From positions 28,201,232-28,265,231 of the forward strand of contig CM070599.1 in assembly GCA_036346395.1 (NCBI GenBank): a DNA stretch of 64,000 nucleotides, in the 5' to 3' direction. Source of the stretch: Hsuehochloa calcarea. Taxonomy: Eukaryota > Streptophyta > Magnoliopsida > Poales > Poaceae. Numbering within the stretch: the first letter of the stretch is position 1; each line of letters opens with the position of its first letter. The translations under genes were made by a program, and so were the position numbers. The notes under the pieces are model-generated. The model searched no databases. It had not been told where the DNA came from and saw nothing but the letters and a program-made list of their open reading frames with translations. Below, piece by piece: positions 11,029 to 23,000 of the stretch.

Positions 11029-12477
11029 TTATTGTACGCATGTAGTATCAGAGATCGCTCTTGTTGCTCGATTGCCGCGCCGACCTGGCCGCCATCCTCT
11101 CGCGGTGATCAGAGCCATGTCTCGCCACCCCAGAGACATGGCGCGGCCGTCGTCGGCCTCGATAACCCGGAACCCGCCGCCGCACCCGCTCTTCATCTTC
11201 AGCAGCAGCTTCGCCTGGCTCACCGTCCTCGAGCTCAGCCTCACGCCCTCAAACCCTGCGCTCTCCGTCATCTCCTTCCAACTGGTCTCTGATGCCGTAT
11301 GATCATGCCGATGGTCTAAAGAAGCCATTGCATTGGTGATCTCTCTGCCGAGGTGGTTCCTCTCGATGGCGAGCCTCTCGGCGCTGTCGGCTGGGAGGCA
11401 CTCGTGCAGCGAGTCGAACACGGCGGCGAAGTACCGGAGGTTGGCCGCGAACCGCGGAAGAAAGCTTACGCTTCTTCCTGTGGCATTTTGGCCGCGGGTT
11501 AGGTCGCCGCCGCCGCCTTCGTCTCTCTCTATCAAGAACACCAAGGACGGATTCAGAGAGTGGATGTATGCCAGTGTGGCGCACGCTTCTCTGGAGTTCG
11601 TCGTCGCGTTCTGTGCGGCTGCCGGGAACACCAGGTTGACGACCACCGTCGCGGCGTCGTCGATCTTGATGCAGCCATGGCGGTTGCTCGGTCTGTTCAA
11701 GATGCCCTCGAACTCGAACCGTATGTTGGGGCAGCCGCTCGCGAATCGCGCGAGCCGCGCCTCTGTTTCCCGCAGCTCGTCGGCGTTCGTGCCGAATCCG
11801 GTGATCCGCAGGGATACTGCTGCCTCGTCGCAGTCGCCTTCTTCGTGGGAGCTGCTCGTGGCGGCATCTGATAGAGACTGGATCAGGGAAGGCCACTGGA
11901 AGCCGTACGACACATCGAAGTCGACGACGTGGAGGCGCCGGCGGCCGGCGGCCTCGAACTCCTCCAGGATCGCCTGGTTCGCCGTGAAGTGCGCGAACTG
12001 GTAGAACGGGGACGCCTGGTAGAACATGGTGGAGGCCAGGAGCTGCTCGGCGCGCGTAGTCGGGGGCGAGGCCACCGGTGACAGGAGGAGCCTCGACGCC
12101 AGCGCGTCGGCGAAGTAGGCCGCGACACGCTGGGCGGGGTCGCCGCCGCGGAACGACGCCTGCCGGTAGACCTCCTGCAGGGCCGCGGCCGCCGCGTGCA
12201 CGTCGCCGACCTCGCCCGCGGACACCGCCGACAGCAGCAAGTGCATCAGCTGCAGGCCGGCCCCGCCACCGTCAGGCGCCACCCTAGGATCGTCGTCAAA
12301 CTCGACCTTCACCATGCGATCTCTCGCCTGGAGAAGCCTCATAACCCTGCCGCGATCTCCACCATCAACGACGTCATGCATGGCGCCGCCGACGTCATCG
12401 GCAACGCCGTCACGCACCATGCGTTTCTTGGCCGTGGCACCACCACCATTGATGCCTAGACTCAGCGTCAGGTTCAT
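11029..12477 (-). CDS. GRAS-domain transcriptional regulator, NSP2/SCL26-like
   Basis: An intronless gene of 482 residues. I start at the ATG at 12477 because the upstream extension of the frame has no ATG. GRAS parts in order: a first leucine heptad region (75-135), PFYQFAHFTANQAILEEF (157-174), a VHIID-type motif HVVDFDVSYGFQWPSLIQ (183-200), a second leucine-rich part, a PFYRE-type LRYFAAVFDSL (347-357) and a SAW end with W451 and W462. The FAHFTANQAILE and FDVSYGFQW forms point to the NSP2/SCL26 branch and away from DELLA or SCARECROW. GRAS proteins regulate transcription in the nucleus, usually through partner factors. The N terminus reads MNLTLSLG, an LxLxL EAR-type repression motif. 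The family call is firm; the branch is inference. Confidence 0.92.
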   Translation of the reverse strand: MNLTLSLGINGGGATAKKRMVRDGVADDVGGAMHDVVDGGDRGRVMRLLQARDRMVKVEFDDDPRVAPDGGGAGLQLMHLLLSAVSAGEVGDVHAAAAALQEVYRQASFRGGDPAQRVAAYFADALASRLLLSPVASPPTTRAEQLLASTMFYQASPFYQFAHFTANQAILEEFEAAGRRRLHVVDFDVSYGFQWPSLIQSLSDAATSSSHEEGDCDEAAVSLRITGFGTNADELRETEARLARFASGCPNIRFEFEGILNRPSNRHGCIKIDDAATVVVNLVFPAAAQNATTNSREACATLAYIHSLNPSLVFLIERDEGGGGDLTRGQNATGRSVSFLPRFAANLRYFAAVFDSLHECLPADSAERLAIERNHLGREITNAMASLDHRHDHTASETSWKEMTESAGFEGVRLSSRTVSQAKLLLKMKSGCGGGFRVIEADDGRAMSLGWRDMALITARGWRPGRRGNRATRAISDTTCVQ

Positions 12478-12618
12478 GTACACCTCCTCCTTCTCCTTCC
12501 TGCACGAACCCTTACACAATTCTCACACCCAATCCAACCTCTCCAAGAAATCGCGAAGCGCGCAGCGATGGAGATCGACCGGAGGGGAGGAAGGAACGGG
12601 TCTAGGCCACGGCGAGGG

Positions 12619-12628
12619 CTATATATAA
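12619..12628 (-). promoter_or_regulatory. TATA box of the GRAS gene
   Basis: Minus-strand TTATATATAG lies about 142 bp upstream of the chosen ATG, which gives a short leader starting near 12590. It is the only strong TATA element between the start codon and 12850. Confidence 0.7.
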
Positions 12629-12639
12629 GCGATCAGAGG

Positions 12640-13340
12640 AATCTAGAGATCTTTCGTGTGGCTTTGGTTGCAAGAAATGCTTCCATATGCTGCTCGGTCG
12701 TTTTGGCTCGTTCCTGGACGTGTCGTCGCTTGGATTCCAAGGATAGGATATGCGGCTGGGGCGCGCGCTTCCTCTTTGTTTTGTGCGCAACGATCTACCG
12801 GCTGCGCCACTGCTAGACCCCTCTGTCCGGTCCACTTGGAATTAAACATTGTTCAACGTTAGTGTTAACAATGTGTGATTGAATAGAATAACTACTTTGT
12901 GAATATTGTACCGTGCTTCAACGAAGGAAATTTGCTCGATCGTGAGACCCTCCACATCAGCCATTGATTCTGGGCCACCCTCCTCAATTTTTTTTACGTG
13001 CTTCAATGGTATATGGTCCTGTTGTTCGTACTGCGAGACGCGCTTTTACACTATGGTTGTATAACCAAGTGGGGAGTATATTAGTTATGACAACCCTCGA
13101 TCGATGCAATTTTTATACAGTGAAGTAGTGTGATTCAAACTTTGGTTAAGCTTTGAAGATTGGGCTTCTCTTCTAAGCTAGACACAGGATTGATATTGAC
13201 TCAAGCATCATCGTATACGTCAAGATCACTTGGGCATACGTCCTGTGGACTTGACTTTGTGCTTGGACATGGAACCAGTAAAAATCGTGGAAAGGGAAGG
13301 GGGTAGTTGGGAGGGACCAAAGTCAAGAGAATGTAGCAGT
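12640..13340. other. Upstream region of the GRAS gene, no gene seen
   Basis: Mixed-composition sequence, with open frames to about 12860 on both strands that match nothing. Probably promoter and intergenic DNA. Confidence 0.5.
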
Positions 13341-13344
13341 AAGA

Positions 13345-13690
13345 AGATGCGACGAATTTGGAAAGGGGTAATTTTGATACTTTGGTTGTTTTGACATCGT
13401 GGCCAATTTGGAAAGAAAGAAATGCAAAATTATTTCAAAACAAAGTTGGCCGATCCCCCGAAGGCCAAAGTGAGTTGGCCAAGAGGGTCAGGGGACGTTC
13501 AGAAGTAGCCCTGAGAAAGCAGATCGCGGAACTGTCCGGAAGTCTTTTAGTTCTTAGTTTTTATTGTTTATTTTTATGTTGTTTATTTTGCATTTTTTTT
13601 CCTTTCCTTTTATGCTATGTGTGAACCTCGTCCTTCTTTAATGCAATAATAACAATTCTCTTGCCATTTCAACCCCCAAAAAAAAAACAA
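13345..13690 (+). mobile_element. 3' end of a LINE (non-LTR retrotransposon)
   Basis: The frame at 13358-13624 begins with FDTLVVLTSWPIWKERNAKL, the tail typical of plant LINE reverse transcriptase proteins after their zinc-binding region. A short AT-rich 3' end follows, then an A tract at about 13677-13690. This is a 5'-truncated insertion in the plus direction. I could not identify a target duplication. Confidence 0.75.
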
Positions 13691-16018
13691 AGGTACTTCA
13701 GCTCAAGACGTTGTTGGGGTAATTTGAAGCGAAGGCCGCTTTTGGTGCTCAACAGGCGTCGAAGATCCGAATAACTGATTGTTGTAATGTTTCTCTGTTG
13801 ATTCTAGTGCTTGGTTTAGACCAAAGCGTTTTTCTCTATTTTTTACAAATTTATCTACGTTGTACTGATACTCCTTCCTTGTAATGCAAATATGTGCTAA
13901 GCTTTCGCAGTTCTCTAAAAGAAGATGCGACCAAGGGGAGGAGTGGACCCTTGGCGAAGATATTTGGCCAGGAAAAACAGAAAAAAGGCGCTAAAAAGGG
14001 GCATCAACCGTTCCTGAGAGGCAGAGCCACCCGCGAAGCTGCCTCTTGTCGCACTGTCCTCCTTTCTAGAAACAATGGCCCTACAGGTATGCGACGATTG
14101 ATCATTCCGTTCTGTTCTACACATTCTCTCTCTCTCCCTCTCCCCTCCCATGTTCTCTTCTATCCCTCTCTCTGAACCTTCCAATGTTAGAAAAGTTGAA
14201 ATTCTCAGAATGTTGAATTATGTTGTGTGCTCATTGCCCTTGCTATACATCCACCCCGATATTCCTAGCTCTTCGCATGTTTGATGCTAATTAAGTGGGG
14301 TTTCACTTAGGAAAATCGGATAAATGCCACTACGGACGATAAACAACTGCCATATACCACAAGTAATGTCATTACAATAATAGGCATGCAGAGCCAAATT
14401 GCGAAGAGTGAGAGTGGTCAATTTTCCCTTTTGGTAAAGGAAAGCACCATTACCCTGTAATCCTGCATACTGTAGCATGGCGAGACAAATAAAATTGTAC
14501 ACATGGTATGTACAGTAGAAATTTATAGGACCTCAGACCGACATTTGAACCGTCAAAAGCCATGGTAGAAAAAAACTATAGAAACTAGGTAGGCATAGAC
14601 ATTTTACTGTCAAGAGCCGTGATAGAAGAAACTATAGAAACTAGGTAGGCATCTAAAATTTTCTTCTCCGCACTACGCGAGTCCATATTGTGCATGTGGA
14701 AGCAGATTCCTAGACTAGAGGATATCGTTTTGAACCTAGAGTACTTTGTTTTGAACCTGTCTTCCTCATGTTCGTTATGGAAGCTCCACAGGGTCCAAAC
14801 GTCCAAGTGTGGGCCCATTTTCACACTGAAGTCCTCGGCAGGTCCCGTGACGGTATTTTATTGATCTTATCATGCAACTTTGCAAGAATCTCCATTATTC
14901 GATAAATACGAAAAGTTGACCCTATATCTATTGAACAGCAATATATCACCCACTGTACCTTACAAGTCCATTTTAGATGTATACACTGCTGAAAACTGGA
15001 AGAGGGTCTCATCAGCACAGCAAATTGTTGTGAAAGAACAGGGCTTCGGAATGAATCAATACTTTGCGCAAGCTGTACTATACCATTTCCAATGCAATTG
15101 TCATCACCAATTCACTATGGCTTTCGAGTTTCGTCAGATCTGGTGACTTGCTATATATATATATATATTCCACATTCAGGATGAAAGAACCTCATAACTT
15201 CAAGTAAAGTTTCATATAGACTTTTATTTTTGTCATAGAAGTACTCTAAATTCATAGACTTTTTTTTCGTAAATAAATAAGTAAATGCAGTAGTGAACCC
15301 TTTTCTGCATTGAAGCTTCTCCATTGCCAGTCACCAACACTGCGCAGTAAGGCAGCTTTGCAAGCCAATCAGAATGGAGCGTGCAGGGCAGCCGGCAGCA
15401 GAAACCAATTTTGATGCCTACACAGAAGATAAAATATCAATATGACCAAACCCTGAGAATTGTCTGTCACAGCAACCAGATAGCATTCATTATGTAGTAA
15501 AAAGGGCACTATCTGGGTAATGGAAGCCCATATGCTTGAAAAACGCTAGAAGCTGCAGAATATGTCTTGATATGTGTTGCCATACTAAACATGTTTAGCT
15601 ACAATTTGCTCTGAATCTGAAAGCGACGACTTTACTCTGAATCTGAAAGTGAGGACACTATTTCACTATGGTACTAAAAGTAATTTTTAGCTGCAACATT
15701 ATTTTGCATGATTGTTTCAAATTTCATGCTTCTGCTAGCATAGTTTAAGAGTTTCCATGCTTTTGATGACAAACGGGTGGGTGGTAGAGAGTCCATTCTA
15801 TTGGTGGCCCCATTAAGACGTGCACGGCACTTATGCTGGCCAATATGACAAATGGAACGGATAAGGTGGGACATCCATAATTTCTCATGTGTTTGTAAGA
15901 GAAGAAATCAAAAGATCACATGGAGGGTACAAAAAGGTACAAAAAAGAATTGGTTCGCATTGACCAGTTAGAGTTATCAGATAGACACAAATGAAGTTAA
16001 TAAGCAGATACTGCAACC
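13691..16018. other. Intergenic, no gene assigned
   Basis: AT-rich with scattered short frames of no recognisable family. There is a short (TA)n run near 15153-15168. No transposon boundary or RNA gene that I can support. Confidence 0.55.
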
Positions 16019-16415
16019 ATAGGTTAAAAAACCGGCCGGTTACCGGTTTTCCCGGCCGGTTCCGGTAAAAAAAACAGCCGAAATATTTAAATTTGAATTT
16101 GATTTTTTGACTCTATAATGTCCTTCCTCGGTTAGTTTAGGCATTGTTATGCTATATTATGTATTGAAACATTAGTTTTAAGTATATTTAGGACTTTTAA
16201 AACTGTATTATTCCAAATTTCAAATTGCTAATTACCAATTTTCTCTATTTTCTGGGTTTTTTCAGATATTTCAACCGGTTTTTCCTGTTACCGGTTCCGA
16301 GAAAACTTCAATTCAAAATTTGGCCGGGATTTTTCCGGTTTTTCCGGTAACTGGCCGGTTACCGGTACCGGCCGCCAGCCGGGATTCCAGCTGGATCCGG
16401 TTTTTCGATCCCTAG
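16019..16415. mobile_element. CCGG-rich hAT element, copy 1
   Basis: Both ends carry the family's inverted termini (TAGG..AAAAAACCGG at left, CCGGTTTTTCGATCCCTAG at right). The flanks CTGCAACC and ATACAACC agree at 6 of 8 bases. The centre shares AATGTCCTTCCTCGGTTAG-type sequence with the copies at 18.4, 20.8 and 35.6 kb. No coding. It lies just downstream of the helicase gene. Confidence 0.75.
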
Positions 16416-17042
16416 ATACAACCAAGAAAACTGCCCAAAATCATTGGATTAACAATTTTTACTAGTGAGAATTACTGTCGCATGATTCAAGCATCCAAGT
16501 TTCGTCAGGAAAAAGCTACAGAGTTACCAACACAAGCACAACTGAAATGTACCTGGTCATGTGCATTTTAAATCTGGGCACCTTAATGTGCATCCGAATA
16601 CTAGTGTTCTGAACTTGATTCTGACACGGTTCACAACCGTTGTCTGCATTGTAATCCGTTGACCTAATGGAAATTACAGAAATTAGCTGCCGCATATGTA
16701 GCAGGAAGCCATTGACTGATTGACTCAAGTCACTCAACTATAATTACTTAAATCTTTAAAATAACTGCTACAAGTGATCAATCAAAATGTTAACCGCGAG
16801 ACTACTACTTACTGTTAAATACATGTAATCTGACCCCAACTTATTTTTTGATAGCAAAAGTTCCATGTAATACTTCAAAACTTGAGGAAAATATTTTCCA
16901 TGAAAACTCTAATGCTCCACAAATTAACAGGTTATGCCTATTGGTCTATTGCATCTGCAAGATACACTTGACACTGTTTGTTCATTTCTCCAAGTAAGAT
17001 CATGTTACAAGGAAAATTTAATATGAAGAGATTACCACAACT
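16416..17042. other. 3' flank of the helicase gene
   Basis: AT-rich, containing the presumed 3' untranslated region next to the stop codon at 17043-17045. Nothing else recognised. Confidence 0.5.
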
Positions 17043-20015
17043 TCATGCTTGTTGGGCCTTGTCTTCTTCTAACAGTAAATGAATTATGGATCTGACCACT
17101 TCATTGTCAACAAAAGTTGCCATCTGAAATCAGACATTCAGACCAGCTAATTAGAAAAATACAAGTTACAGCATATGGACTGAAAACCATCTAGCATATA
17201 CTCTGTCAAGCAGCCTTTTGTTCAAAGCAAGTTATACATTTATTACATACAGTGAAGCAGACTTTTGTTTAAAGCAAGTTGTACATTTTTACATACAGTG
17301 AAGTGATACCAAACAACTGTAAGCAGAGATGTGCAAACAACACTACAGCTGCATGACATCTTCATTTCATCAGCGGGTGTGTTTTCCCCTTATATGTCAA
17401 ACAGCAAGGAAAGACATCATACCTCCGGCTTTTTGTCAATTCTTTAAGAACAGCATCAAGTGTTATGCGTAGTTGCTTGAATAAAACGGTGGTCTGTGCA
17501 GCAGCAGTCAACCTTAACCATCCGTCTATAACAACCACTCCTGTCTGGAAACAAATCAGAGGGTTTCTCCTTCTAAGCATCAAAAGGTTCAAGATACCAT
17601 TTAATAATTAGTATATAACAATATATACGATGGCAGTACTTTCTAAAGGAATTTCCTCTCCAAAAAGAATCTTTGAGGAAAAATTGTTTATCTGATTTAC
17701 AGACCTAGAGAGTGAAACTAGAAGCCCTACAACATACCCTCCCCTTAGTGCAATCTCCCTTTTTTGCATATATTATTCACATAGAAGATAATAAATTTCT
17801 ACTGGCTAGTTTCTCCTTTGATCCTGACAAGTGCCAACATCCAACATGCTAACACCAGAAAAGTCAGAACAACTAAAACTAGTTCAAGAATTACAAATTT
17901 TAAGACCCCGGTAGCTTAAGTGCATCCTATAGATAAAAAAAAGGAGGGTGGGGGTTCAATAGTTTAGAACAATAGTCTGGCATGGGATGGGAAACAAAAT
18001 AATACCTGATGTTGGATTACCATTGAACCACCAAACAAAAGGAGCGAGTAGGGGGAAATAACACTAGTATCGCGTAGAAACACCTTACTTGTCTCAACCT
18101 GAAAAATAGGGAACAGAGATTGAAAGGTGACAACATCAGAGATTCTGAATTCAATTTCTTTTTTCTGAGATGGTACGGTGACCACTAAGGATCAAAATCT
18201 CGGAACCGGAGAAAAAACCGCCCGACGGCAAGTAATGGTAACCGGAAAAAAACCGGTCAAAATTCAAAAATGGAAAATTGAATTGGCGAAGTTTTAAAAC
18301 CGGTAACCGGTCCGGTACCGCCCAAAACTGGAAAAACCGCTTCAAAAACCGGAAAACCGCTACCAAAACCGGGAAAAAAAACCAGAGAAGTGCCTAAACC
18401 ATAGGTAATCTAGTACAAAAAAAGGCCTAAACTAACCTAGAAAGTGCATTATTCAGTCATAAATTTAAATTTAAATTTGAAAAATATCGGGAGGTTTTTT
18501 CCCTCCCGGTTTTGCCGGTAAATTAAATTTAAATTTGAAAAATATCGGGAGGTTTTTTTCCTCCCGGTTTTTCCGGTTACCGGCGGTTTTTTTCCCTTGG
18601 TGACCACACTCCTAGATACTTTATTACTACATGGCATATGGGTCAATAAAACGGAACACTACTTGCATCAGAAATCGGAATCGAGACAGATAAATCCTAT
18701 ATGCAAACTTCTCTAGATCTGGTACTGGTATACAAGACCCACTCTAATGATATGGAAGCCAAGGTAACATATAGACTGTTTGACATTGATAACAGCTCAT
18801 ACACAAGCTAACCAAATAGAAGACATCTTCTCAACAAACTATTCATTTACATTGACGATTGGAGACCTAGTTGCTGTAATATCCACATATAATAGAAGTG
18901 TGTGCATCTCACACGATGGCATGGGAAAAAAGGAACAAATGGTAGGGGGAGAACATGATTTGTTGGTAATCATTGGAAATTTGGAATTGACAGTTTCTTA
19001 TCCATGACAATGATATTGTCACCTAGTGAAGAAAATAAAGTAGCTTATGCAACATGATGATAATGATACACTTCTATTCATGTACAAGTCAAACACAAAC
19101 CTTTTCAAGAAACACCAAAAATGGATACTGAACAGATTTCAAGCTGTGGTTCATAGATGATGGGTGTATATGAACTTCTCGCCTTCCATCATACCATCGA
19201 GGACGATCCTTTCCAAACAGAATATCAGATGGCTTTCTGCCACCTAGAGCTCCCGGATCAACACCCTCCAAAGTTGCTGCAACATTAGGGTATAGACCTG
19301 CACATATGACTGACTGCAAATGCCATGTAAGCATTTTCCAGAAATGCACCATGTTAGCATCATATTGAACTACAAAGTTGAACAACCACTAATGTGAACT
19401 AAGAAGTGATACAACCACTAATGTGATTATGAAGGGTAAACAAGCATGATGGCAGGATATTATACTTTTCAAGAAGCAACATTACAAGATCAATTTGCTT
19501 AAAAACCAACCAAAATTTAAAATTTGAATTTGCGAAACTGGGAAAAAACCAGCCGGGATTTTGGATCCCGGCCCCTGGCCGGTAGCTGGTAACCGGAGGT
19601 TACCGGCCGGGATTTCTATCTCTGAGTATAGGCATATCCAGAGATAGAAATAGAAATCCCGGCTGGTAACCGCCGGTTACCGGCCGGGAACCAAAATCCC
19701 GACCGGTTTTCCGGGCCAGAATTCAAATTTTAAATTTCGTTGGTTTTAAGCAAATCAAGCAATTTCGTTCGGGTTTTTTCGGAAATCCGGTTCTGCGGTT
19801 TTTTCCTACGGCGACCGGATTTCCACGGAACGGTTTTGGATCCCTGGGCATATCTATTTTGGACTTTGGTACACGTCGAAAGAACCGCCAAAAAGGTTTA
19901 GATATCATTTCGTTACCTTAATAACTGAGGTGTAGCGAGCGTACAAGTTGAATGGAAGAGACATATTGGCAAACCAACACTCAAGATTGCTTTTCCTCTT
20001 CCCATCCATAGGCCT
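17043..20015 (-). CDS. Helicase exons 29-33: OB-fold and C terminus
   Basis: Exons are 19917-20015, 19101-19313, 18006-18098, 17416-17544 (end uncertain) and 17043-17123. Residues 1229-1432 include VICAGLYPNVAATL and KSVQYPFLVFLEKVETSKVF, the OB-fold signatures, then SPYSLLLFGGSM, GWLRLTAAAQTTVLFKQLR and a charged end closing at TGA 17043-17045. The obvious donor of exon 32 (GTATGA, exon end 17423) leaves the wrong phase and would stop 13 codons later. A donor GTCTTT seven bases on (exon end 17416) keeps MATFVDNEVVRSIIHLLLEE in frame. Confidence 0.85.
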
Positions 20016-23000
20016 CTGAAAAATAGTACAATTAATTGACAGTTGAAGATTGATTTTGATGTTTGTCTCCATTCAAATTAGAAACAATTTCCAGCAGCAA
20101 TGAGTTAAGAAAGTACATGACACATTTACAGTTCCTCAAAATAAAAGAAGTTACTCCCTCCACTCTTTTCTATTTGATGTTATTAATTTTTCAGTCTCCA
20201 AGATATCACTTTGACTATTACTATCTATAACTTTATAGTAGTATAAATTAATAAAATTATAATACTATGAAAGTATTTTTAATGACAAATCTAGTGATAC
20301 AGTTTTCATGCTTCATAGGGCTAATCTAGATAAATTTAAATACAGTGATGGTCAAATTTTAGAAAGTTTGACTCAGACTCTAAACCATGAAATAAAAAAG
20401 AACGGAGGGAGTATATGCCAAGCAAGAAGGCAAGAGGACAACTTTGATGTCAAGAGCCCAACTAAACTTAATAGAGAACATGGACATGGAGGTCCCTAAA
20501 ATTGTAGGGAAGTGTCAAGTGCCACTTAACACCCTAATCTTGAAAAATTAACTTAGGAGGTTCCTACTCATAAAGTTGTAAAGTCTGACAATTAGGAGAT
20601 AGGATATTTCGATTTTTTATTAAAAATTATGTATCTATATAAATAACTGGTGAGATTAAAGGAACCTTGTACGCTTTGAGGCAAGGAAAAAAACGGCCGG
20701 TTACCGGCGGTAACGGAAAAACTGGCTGGAACTGGTAGGAAAAAAACGAATGAAAATTTTCAAATTTAAATTTGAATGTATGACTGCATAATGCACTTCC
20801 TAGGTTGGTTTAGGCCTTTTTGTACGGCAGAGCGAACCCAATCCATGAGTGGCTTGATAGCCCCATGAGACAATCGGAGCCCCTACTAGACGAGGAACAT
20901 GAGCCCCCATGCCATCCACAATTGTAGTTGATACCATCCCTGATAAGGAACTAGATAAAACACTAGATGATCAACCGTTGAAACAATGGACAAAGAAAAC
21001 TATTGGCAAAAGTCATGTTGGGAAAAGAAGATATTGTAGCCAACCAACTGAAAAATTGGCTACACGCTTTGCCTCACTTACACAAATAAGGAAACTAGTG
21101 GCCGGTAAGAAGAAGAAAAAGGTCATTCAGGAGGATATTGTGACAAGCGATGAAGAAACAGAAAGTTCATCATCTGATGAAGTGCAGTACCAAGAGTCTG
21201 GTGATAGTAGCTCTTCGTCGTCCAACTAATGGTGCTGATGATGGGACAGCTCATGATGCAGTACAAGACCAACAAAATACATGTCAACCATTGGAATTCA
21301 CCTGCGAAAAAATTTCACGCTACTGCCCAGGATGAAAACCATAGTTGTCGTGCTTCAAGAACAATCCATAAGACCTATACAAGGGCCAAGGATCGCCAAC
21401 AACATCATTCTCGGCCACAAGACTCTTCTTCCTATGAATCCCATGCTAGCTCAAGGTCTATTCAGACTTATGTGCGTCAAGATGCCAACCTATTACCTAC
21501 TGGTGATGATTCTCATTTGTCAGACATTTCTTCTCATCCTACTTACCATTACGGAAATCAAGTCAATGCGAGAATTATTTAACAGTGGGTGGAACCCGCA
21601 TGTTACCAACAAATTTATAATCATTGGGTAGAATCAGGGATAGAAATCCCGGCCGGTTACCGCCGGTAGAATCAGGGATTTCCCGGTGGGTAGCGGGAAT
21701 CTAAATACCGGCCGGTTTTTCCGGAGTTTGCAAATTCAAATTTGAAATTTCGATTTTCGGATGGTTTTCAAGCAAATTCATGCGAAATTCAATCGTTTTT
21801 TCGGGGAAAACCGGTTACCGGCCTGTTTTTTTTCCCAACTCCCCAGCGGGATCTCCACCGGAAACGGTTTTTCGATCCTTGGGTAGAATATACCCATCAA
21901 ATATACACTTAGGATCAATACAAAGACCACCTAGCTCAATCCGACGGACTTGTACTCATTGTTCAATGAGTACATTGCACAACTTTCGCGTTTCTCGACA
22001 ATATATTGGTATGAATTGCTACTCCATTATTGTTTTTAGTATGCTAGTCAAGTTATCATCCATTACCATTAACTTATGTTTTTATTATTTTAGATGTTTT
22101 AGAACACTTGGAGGAGAGGACTGACCTAGAGAGTGAAGCTAGTAAAGAGAACTTTTTATGTACAACATCAGGCTCTTTACAAATTTATAACTAAACATCA
22201 AGCTCCTTATGTATCAGGATTGTTATTTCATTGAACACTTTCTAATTAATATTTGCATTATTCCTATTGCTAATTAACCATAACCAGTTTTCTCAGTTTT
22301 TCCGGTTTTGGTTCCAGTTTTTTTGACCGGTTTTGGGCGATAACCGGTCCAGTAACCAGATTTCAAAATCGTCAATTCAAAATTCAGTTTTCGAACTTCA
22401 TCCGGTTTTTTCTGGTAACCGGCCGCCGACCGGTTTTTCCACCGGTTCCAGGATTTGGTTCCTTGCTTTGAGGGCTACAAATTCCCGCAGCGATATTTTA
22501 AAAAAACTAGAACTTATAGGTGTTATTATAGAAACTCTATTTACAAATATAATGATATATGTATTGCAGCATCTAGTTTCGCAATTCTGTGGGGTTTACA
22601 TCTAGTTAACTATAAGCCCTAAGGTAGAGAGTGGACTGGAGGCGTAGAATTGACATGGACCATCAAGTGACTCCAAAACTGCCAGGATCATCCAAGTGAT
22701 TCACATCAGCTTTGTGAGTTCAGTTACAAGTTTAGAAAGGCGTTACAAGGTTAATATTTAAGTTAGGGGCCACTAGTGCAATTCTCTTTAATAGACATAC
22801 CTCACTATGTTTAGGAAGATCCACAAGTCCAATGTCTGCTAACAATGTCCCATACTGTAGACGCATGTCCCTGGAGGGAAAAAGGTACAGCAGATTAAAT
22901 GGTTTGTAATTGATAAACAGTTCATATGAAAATTTTAGTTACAATTACATCTACATTATATGGTAAATTTGAACAAATTTATAAAATTAATGTTTGCCAG

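Larger units (their letters stand above)
20682..22465 (+). mobile_element. Larger CCGG-rich hAT element with transposase remnant
   Basis: Exact 8 bp duplication CTTTGAGG (20674-20681 and 22466-22473). Termini are CAAGGAAAAAAACGGCCGG and CAGGATTTGGTTCCTTG. It is 1784 bp including a nested smaller copy at 21635-21881. It shares terminal and subterminal sequence with the small copies, so it is their likely partially deleted parent. Intron 28 of the helicase gene, opposite to gene direction if the remnant coding marks its sense strand. Confidence 0.9.

Noticed and set aside
11333..12004. Long plus-strand open frame of 223 codons
   Set aside because: It lies antisense over the GRAS gene and results from the GC-rich codon use of that gene; it shows no domain.
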